From contig JAANBB010000061.1 in NCBI GenBank assembly GCA_014621425.1, positions 1-64,000 on the forward strand: DNA of 64,000 bases. Direction: 5' to 3'. Source of the DNA: Cylindrodendrum hubeiense (Eukaryota > Ascomycota > Sordariomycetes > Hypocreales > Nectriaceae). A program made the translations under genes and the position numbers. Below the pieces are notes generated by a model. The model ran no database searches and was not told where the DNA came from. It saw only the letters and a list, made by a program, of their open reading frames with translations. Positions 60,322-64,000 of the stretch are shown piece by piece (within the stretch, counting starts at the first letter, position 1; each line of letters opens with the position of its first letter).

Positions 60322-62098
60322 ATGTCGAAGCGCCATCTTTTTGAATCCCCTGAAGGCCTTGTTGTCAAGTCCCTTCGGGGCCTCATCGCATACAACCCGT
60401 CGTTGAGTCTCGACGAGACCAACCGAGTCATCTTCAATACCGCCTACGACCGCTCCAAAGTCAGCATCATCAGCGGCGGCGGTTCGGGCCACGAGCCTGC
60501 CTGGGCCGGCTATGTTGGAAACAACATGCTCGCGGCGTCTGTGGCGGGTGACATCTTTGCCAGTCCCAGCACCAAGCAGATCATCGCCGCCATCGAGGAG
60601 GTTCCTTCGGACGAGGGCACTATTCTCGTCGTTACCAACTACACCGGCGACTGCCTCCACTTCGGCCTCGCGAACGAGAAGGCCATTGCCAACAGGCCAC
60701 AAAAGCCGAATGATCATCTGCGGCGATGATGTCTCAGTCGGCAACAAAAGCGGGCTCGTCGGCCGTCGTGGTCTGGCAGGCCAAATTGGTGTGCTGAAGA
60801 TCATGGGCGGTGCGGCTGGGCAGGGCGGCTCCCTCGACGACGTGTACGACCTCGGCGTGGCCTTTTCCAACCAAATAGTCTCCATCGCCGCGACTCTAGA
60901 CCACTGTCACGTACCCGGTCGCACCGAACATGGGATGCTTGGTGCGGACGAGGTCGAGATTGGAACCGGCCCCCACAACGAGCCGGGTTATAAGAAACTC
61001 TCTCCTCGGCCCTCGCCGGAAGAGCTGGTGAACCAAATCCTCAAATATTGCCTCGACGAGAGCGATCCCGAGCGTGGATATGTCCACTTCGAGGCCGAAG
61101 ATGAAACAATCTTGCTCGTCAGCAACTTTGGCGGCATGTCATTTCTCGAAATGGGCGCGCTCGTCGACGAGATCCTTGAGCAACTTGAGCAAGATTGGAA
61201 GATCATACCCGCTAGGGTGTATTCCGGCTTCATAGAAACGTCGCTCAACGCCCCTGCTTTCTCCGTCTCGGTAGTCAACATCACCCAGGCCGCGAAGAAC
61301 TGTTCCTACTCCGCTCAGCAGATCAAGGAATTTGCAGACATGAGGACCGACACAAACTGGGAGTCTATGGCGGGCGCACAGTCTCACCCCCAACGGCGAG
61401 CACGCAAAAAGCAATTCGTTCAAGCACCCATTGAGACTAAGAAGGCAACATCATCATCCAAGGATCTGATCGTCGACCCACAGATTCTTGAAGCGGTAGT
61501 CCGCACTGCCTGCAATGCTCTGGTGGCCGTTGAGCCGGACCTGACTAAGTGGGACACAGTCATGGGAGACGGTGACTGTGGGGAAACAGTCAAGACCGGG
61601 GCTTCCCTGCTGTTGGCTGCCCTGGATGACGAAAAGGTCGCCGCCTCTGGGTCCATCAACGCTCTTCTCACCACTCTCGAAGATATCGTTGAGAGTAAGA
61701 TGGGCGGAACGCTTGGAGGTATCCTCGGGATCCTCTTCGTCTCCCTCCGAACCGCAATCGAGAACAACTACCAATTAGCCGAGACAGAAGGACCAGTCAG
61801 GCTCTGGGCCATTGCGCTTTCATCCGCCTTGGGTAACTTGAGGCGGTACACGCCGGCTAAAGTGGGAGACCGAACCGTGATGGACACATTGATCCCATTC
61901 GCAGAGGCCCTGGGTAGCGGCAGTTTTGACACTGCAGTCGAGGCCGCGATCAAGGGCGCCGAGGCAACCAAGACGATGACGCCGCGGTTGGGACGCGCAA
62001 CATACGTGGGTGGTCTCGGCACTGGCAAGGAGCTGCCTCCAGACCCTGGTGCGTGGGCTGCCATGGTGGCCGTCACTGGATTGAAGGAGGCCATGTAA
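60322..62098 (+). CDS. Dihydroxyacetone-kinase-family kinase (reading frame broken once near 60,691-60,700)
   Basis: The DhaK half starts at 60,322 and keeps SGGGSGHEP (substrate His) and NYTGDCLHF (Asp). The frame then runs into a stop at 60,727-60,729. The correct continuation (RMIICGDDVSVG) lies one frame over, so there is one extra base or two missing bases within ACAGGCCAC. No GT-AG intron of the right length repairs it. After this the protein is intact to 62,098: HCHVPGR, HNEPG, then the DhaL half with MGDGDCGETV (Mg-ATP Asp residues), MGGTLGGILGI, VGDRTVMDTL and GRATYVGG. Total is about 591 residues, as in single-chain eukaryotic DAK. The family phosphorylates dihydroxyacetone, glyceraldehyde or, in some members, erythrulose. 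A sequencing error or a recent lesion is possible. Confidence 0.9.
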
Positions 62099-62279
62099 TT
62101 GAGAATAAATTATTTGTAATAGCGGTTTAACATTGATGTTTTACAACCTAACTTTACGCTCTACCTTGTTTCTACTCTGACTAAGAAGCTTAGCAGCTAA
62201 GCTGCCGTGATAACGATTCTAGAAGCTCACGTCTATCTATTCAATCGAAGACTACTCATAATCCCCATGATCCTCTAAT

Positions 62280-63146
62280 TCAAGCCTTGCCAGCACTTCC
62301 GAGCCACACCATGTACTCCTCGATCGCCTTCTGCATGGCCTCTGTCCCAGCCTCTATGACACTAGTTAGTGGCTTTCCCCGCATCTCCTCCTGCACACGC
62401 GCGTAGTGCTTATTCATGCCCTTGTTGATGTTGATCTTGGTCACGCCCGCCTTGATGCAGCGCTGAAAGAGCTCCTCGTCAAAGGGATCCGCGCCGTGGA
62501 GCACCAGGTGGACGCGGTCCCCTACGGTCGCGTTGACCAGCTCCAGTCGATCGAATTCGAGCCGGATACCCCGGGGCCCGTAATTACCGTGAACATTGCC
62601 AAAGGCTGGCGCCAGCAGCTCGATTCCCGTATCGACAAACTCGATTGCTTGCTCTGGAGTCGTCAAGACGCCCTCCAAATCTACTGTCTCGGCAACGCCA
62701 TCCTCACCACCCTCAATGCGGCCGGGCTCTGCCTCCGTGGCGATCCCCCGCTCGTGGCAGTAATCCACCAGCTCGCGCGTCAGGGCAAGATTCTCTGCCC
62801 GCTCGTAATGGCTCATGTCGCACATGATGCTGTCGAAACCCGGCTTGATGTCAGCGGCCTCACGCACGAGCTCTGGCGTCTGGCAGTGGTCGAGATGCAG
62901 CGACACCGGGACCTTGGCGTTTTGGCAGGCATCGGCGGCGGCGCGGACAAGCGTGGTGCCGGCGTATATCATCGCCCAGGGGAAGAGGAGGACCATGGCG
63001 GAGGAATTGGCCGCCTCGGCTGCTTTTACCGTGGCCATGACACCCTCGAGGTTGTAGCAACACATTCCCGGCACCGCGTACCCTCCCGCACGAGCGGCGT
63101 TGAGGATCTTCATCGTCTTGTTATTAGATAAATCTGGTCGCGTCAT
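62280..63146 (-). CDS. Class II ketose-bisphosphate aldolase-family protein
   Basis: Single exon, 288 residues. The class II aldolase metal site is complete: SLHLDHCQT (Asp and first zinc His), AEPGRIEGGED (Glu), FGNVHGNYG (His) and LVLHGADP (His), followed by KININKGMN in the phosphate-binding region. It is shorter than the main glycolytic fungal enzyme (about 360 residues). It is closer to the tagatose/ketose-bisphosphate or YkwC-like groups and to the aldolase domain of the plant four-domain protein that also carries 6PGDH and DUF1537 domains. It converges on the kinase gene (181 nt apart) and is divergent from the dehydrogenase gene. I infer cleavage or decarboxylation of a C4 keto-acid or ketose phosphate to a triose phosphate. 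Confidence 0.9.
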   Translation of the reverse strand: MTRPDLSNNKTMKILNAARAGGYAVPGMCCYNLEGVMATVKAAEAANSSAMVLLFPWAMIYAGTTLVRAAADACQNAKVPVSLHLDHCQTPELVREAADIKPGFDSIMCDMSHYERAENLALTRELVDYCHERGIATEAEPGRIEGGEDGVAETVDLEGVLTTPEQAIEFVDTGIELLAPAFGNVHGNYGPRGIRLEFDRLELVNATVGDRVHLVLHGADPFDEELFQRCIKAGVTKININKGMNKHYARVQEEMRGKPLTSVIEAGTEAMQKAIEEYMVWLGSAGKA

Positions 63147-63825
63147 TTTGTCGGTTTATTGCTGCGTGAACTTGAATTGATGAATGGAGACGCCTCTGAT
63201 CTGGCTTGTGAGTTGCGGGTCTCAGCAAGAGGTCCCAGGCCGCAAATAAGGGCACCGCAAGTTCATGTCATGTCTCCTTCGCTGGACACGAACGTCAATA
63301 ACCCCGCGATCCGCCTCACCCAGTCACAGTCGTATTTCGGCCAGCATTCTCCCGGAGTTGCAACAGCTTCGGAAAACTCCCCGGGCCGGCTCAATGCAAA
63401 GTGGATCCGGTGGGGAGCATTGCAGCTTGCGGGGGAGGAGAGGAGTGGGTGGAGTGGGCGTGGAGCTCCGCATCACGACTCGCTTCGGTGGTGGAGGAAA
63501 GCCGTTTTCGCGTCACGGCTCGGTTCGGCCTCCACTCCCGTGCTGTCATGATAGGGATAGCCGTCCTAATCATGAATTGAGCTCCTCACCAAGCAGTTTT
63601 ATTTCAATGTGGGGGCTGAGAAGTGCGTCCGTTGCAGCGAAAACCCAGCCTTTCGGGAAATGCGATACCGGAGTTGGCTGTCCGCTGTTGCGATATATAC
63701 TCCGCCCAGGACTGCAGGCAGGGGTTCGTCGTAGTTTTGGTTCTCGAGTGATCCTTCTCTTCTGTCTTAGAATCACCGTGGAATAAACAATCCAACAACT
63801 CAATCCTACGCTACCATCAGACAAA
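63147..63825. promoter_or_regulatory. Divergent promoter of the aldolase and dehydrogenase genes
   Basis: A 679-nt shared upstream region. It contains CCCGGAGTT at 63,351-63,359, matching the complement of 60,056-60,064, and a related AACTCCCCGGGCC at about 63,376. I see no supported coding sequence. Confidence 0.6.
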
Positions 63826-64000
63826 ATGGCCGAAACAAAGGCGCCCGTTGCCTTCATCGGCCTGGGAGCCATGGGCTTTGGTATGGCCACCCAGCTCGTC
63901 AAGCAAGGCTACTCAGTTACCGGTTTCGATGTCTGGCCTCCGACCCTTGAAAGATTTCAGCAAGCTGGCGGCAGCACCGCATCGACACCAGCTGAGGCTG
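63826..64000 (+). CDS. 6PGDH/3-hydroxyisobutyrate dehydrogenase-family NAD(P)-binding protein, 5' end only
   Basis: Open from the ATG at 63,826 to the window end (58 codons seen). Residues 7-30 are a Rossmann start, VAFIGLGAMGFGMATQLVKQG, with the GLGAMG dinucleotide loop of the beta-hydroxyacid dehydrogenase family. GYSVTGFDVWPPTLERF follows, where the Asp after beta-2 suggests NAD rather than NADP. The family includes L-threonate and D-erythronate dehydrogenases as well as 3-hydroxyisobutyrate dehydrogenase. In fungi and plants this domain can be fused to a DUF1537 kinase and an aldolase. The downstream sequence will show whether that is so here. Confidence 0.85.
   Translation, partial: MAETKAPVAFIGLGAMGFGMATQLVKQGYSVTGFDVWPPTLERFQQAGGSTASTPAEA

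Noticed and set aside
60628..60695. Intron as an explanation of the kinase frame break
   Set aside because: GT at 60,628 or 60,631 with AG at 60,694-60,695 would give 68 or 65 nt, both the wrong length modulo 3. It would also delete the conserved NYTGD motif.
62406..63131. 241-residue open frame on the + strand
   Set aside because: Antisense to the aldolase gene, which has a complete metal site on the other strand.

Overview
The window looks like a piece of a filamentous ascomycete chromosome (Pezizomycotina, probably Sordariomycetes; species not resolved). Short spliceosomal introns of about 50-75 nt with GT/AG ends and CTAAC/CTGAC-type branch sites, Zn2Cys6 and STAND proteins, and a long AT-rich tract with the C-to-T/G-to-A decay of repeat-induced point mutation (RIP) all point that way.

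Layout. 1-13,350 is an AT-rich block without intact genes. It holds a RIP-degraded Ty3/gypsy retrotransposon on the + strand (about 2,547-12,261, two LTRs of about 470 nt, decayed reverse transcriptase and integrase still readable through stops). It lies next to or inside an older minus-strand gypsy relic (integrase end plus chromodomain, about 1,480-2,300). Composition switches abruptly near 13,350. Then come a 1,492-aa STAND/NACHT-like protein with TPR-like and zinc-binding C-terminal parts (14,731-19,319), and a compact set of Dal5-like MFS transporter, Zn2Cys6 regulator and DHA2-like efflux pump (19,819-25,932).

26,864-45,394 is a minus-strand run of housekeeping genes: mitochondrial NAD-isocitrate dehydrogenase subunit 1, a germinal-centre (Ste20-type) kinase, a UBA-UAS-UBX p97 adaptor, a Yvc1-like TRP channel, and the proteasome adaptor Ecm29. 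An 8.3-kb stretch without convincing coding sequence follows (45,395-53,687). Its last 3.6 kb is probably promoter/5' leader of a three-RRM RNA-binding protein (53,688-55,142) whose stop codon lies immediately behind its last intron. A TatD-family nuclease (56,305-57,375) follows.

The right end (57,601-64,000) is the most interesting part: a cyclase-family hydrolase, an RpiB-type sugar-phosphate isomerase, a dihydroxyacetone-kinase-family kinase (frame broken once), a class II ketose-bisphosphate aldolase homologue, and the start of a 6PGDH/3-hydroxyisobutyrate-type dehydrogenase running off the window. The isomerase and kinase share one divergent promoter, and the aldolase and dehydrogenase share another. 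The enzyme set matches the logic of C4 sugar (tetritol/tetrulose/tetronate) breakdown to triose phosphates. I propose it as a fungal catabolic gene cluster.

Exon joins were worked out by hand from splice sites, and each multi-exon CDS was checked to keep frame. Protein identities rest on recognised motifs, not on a search.
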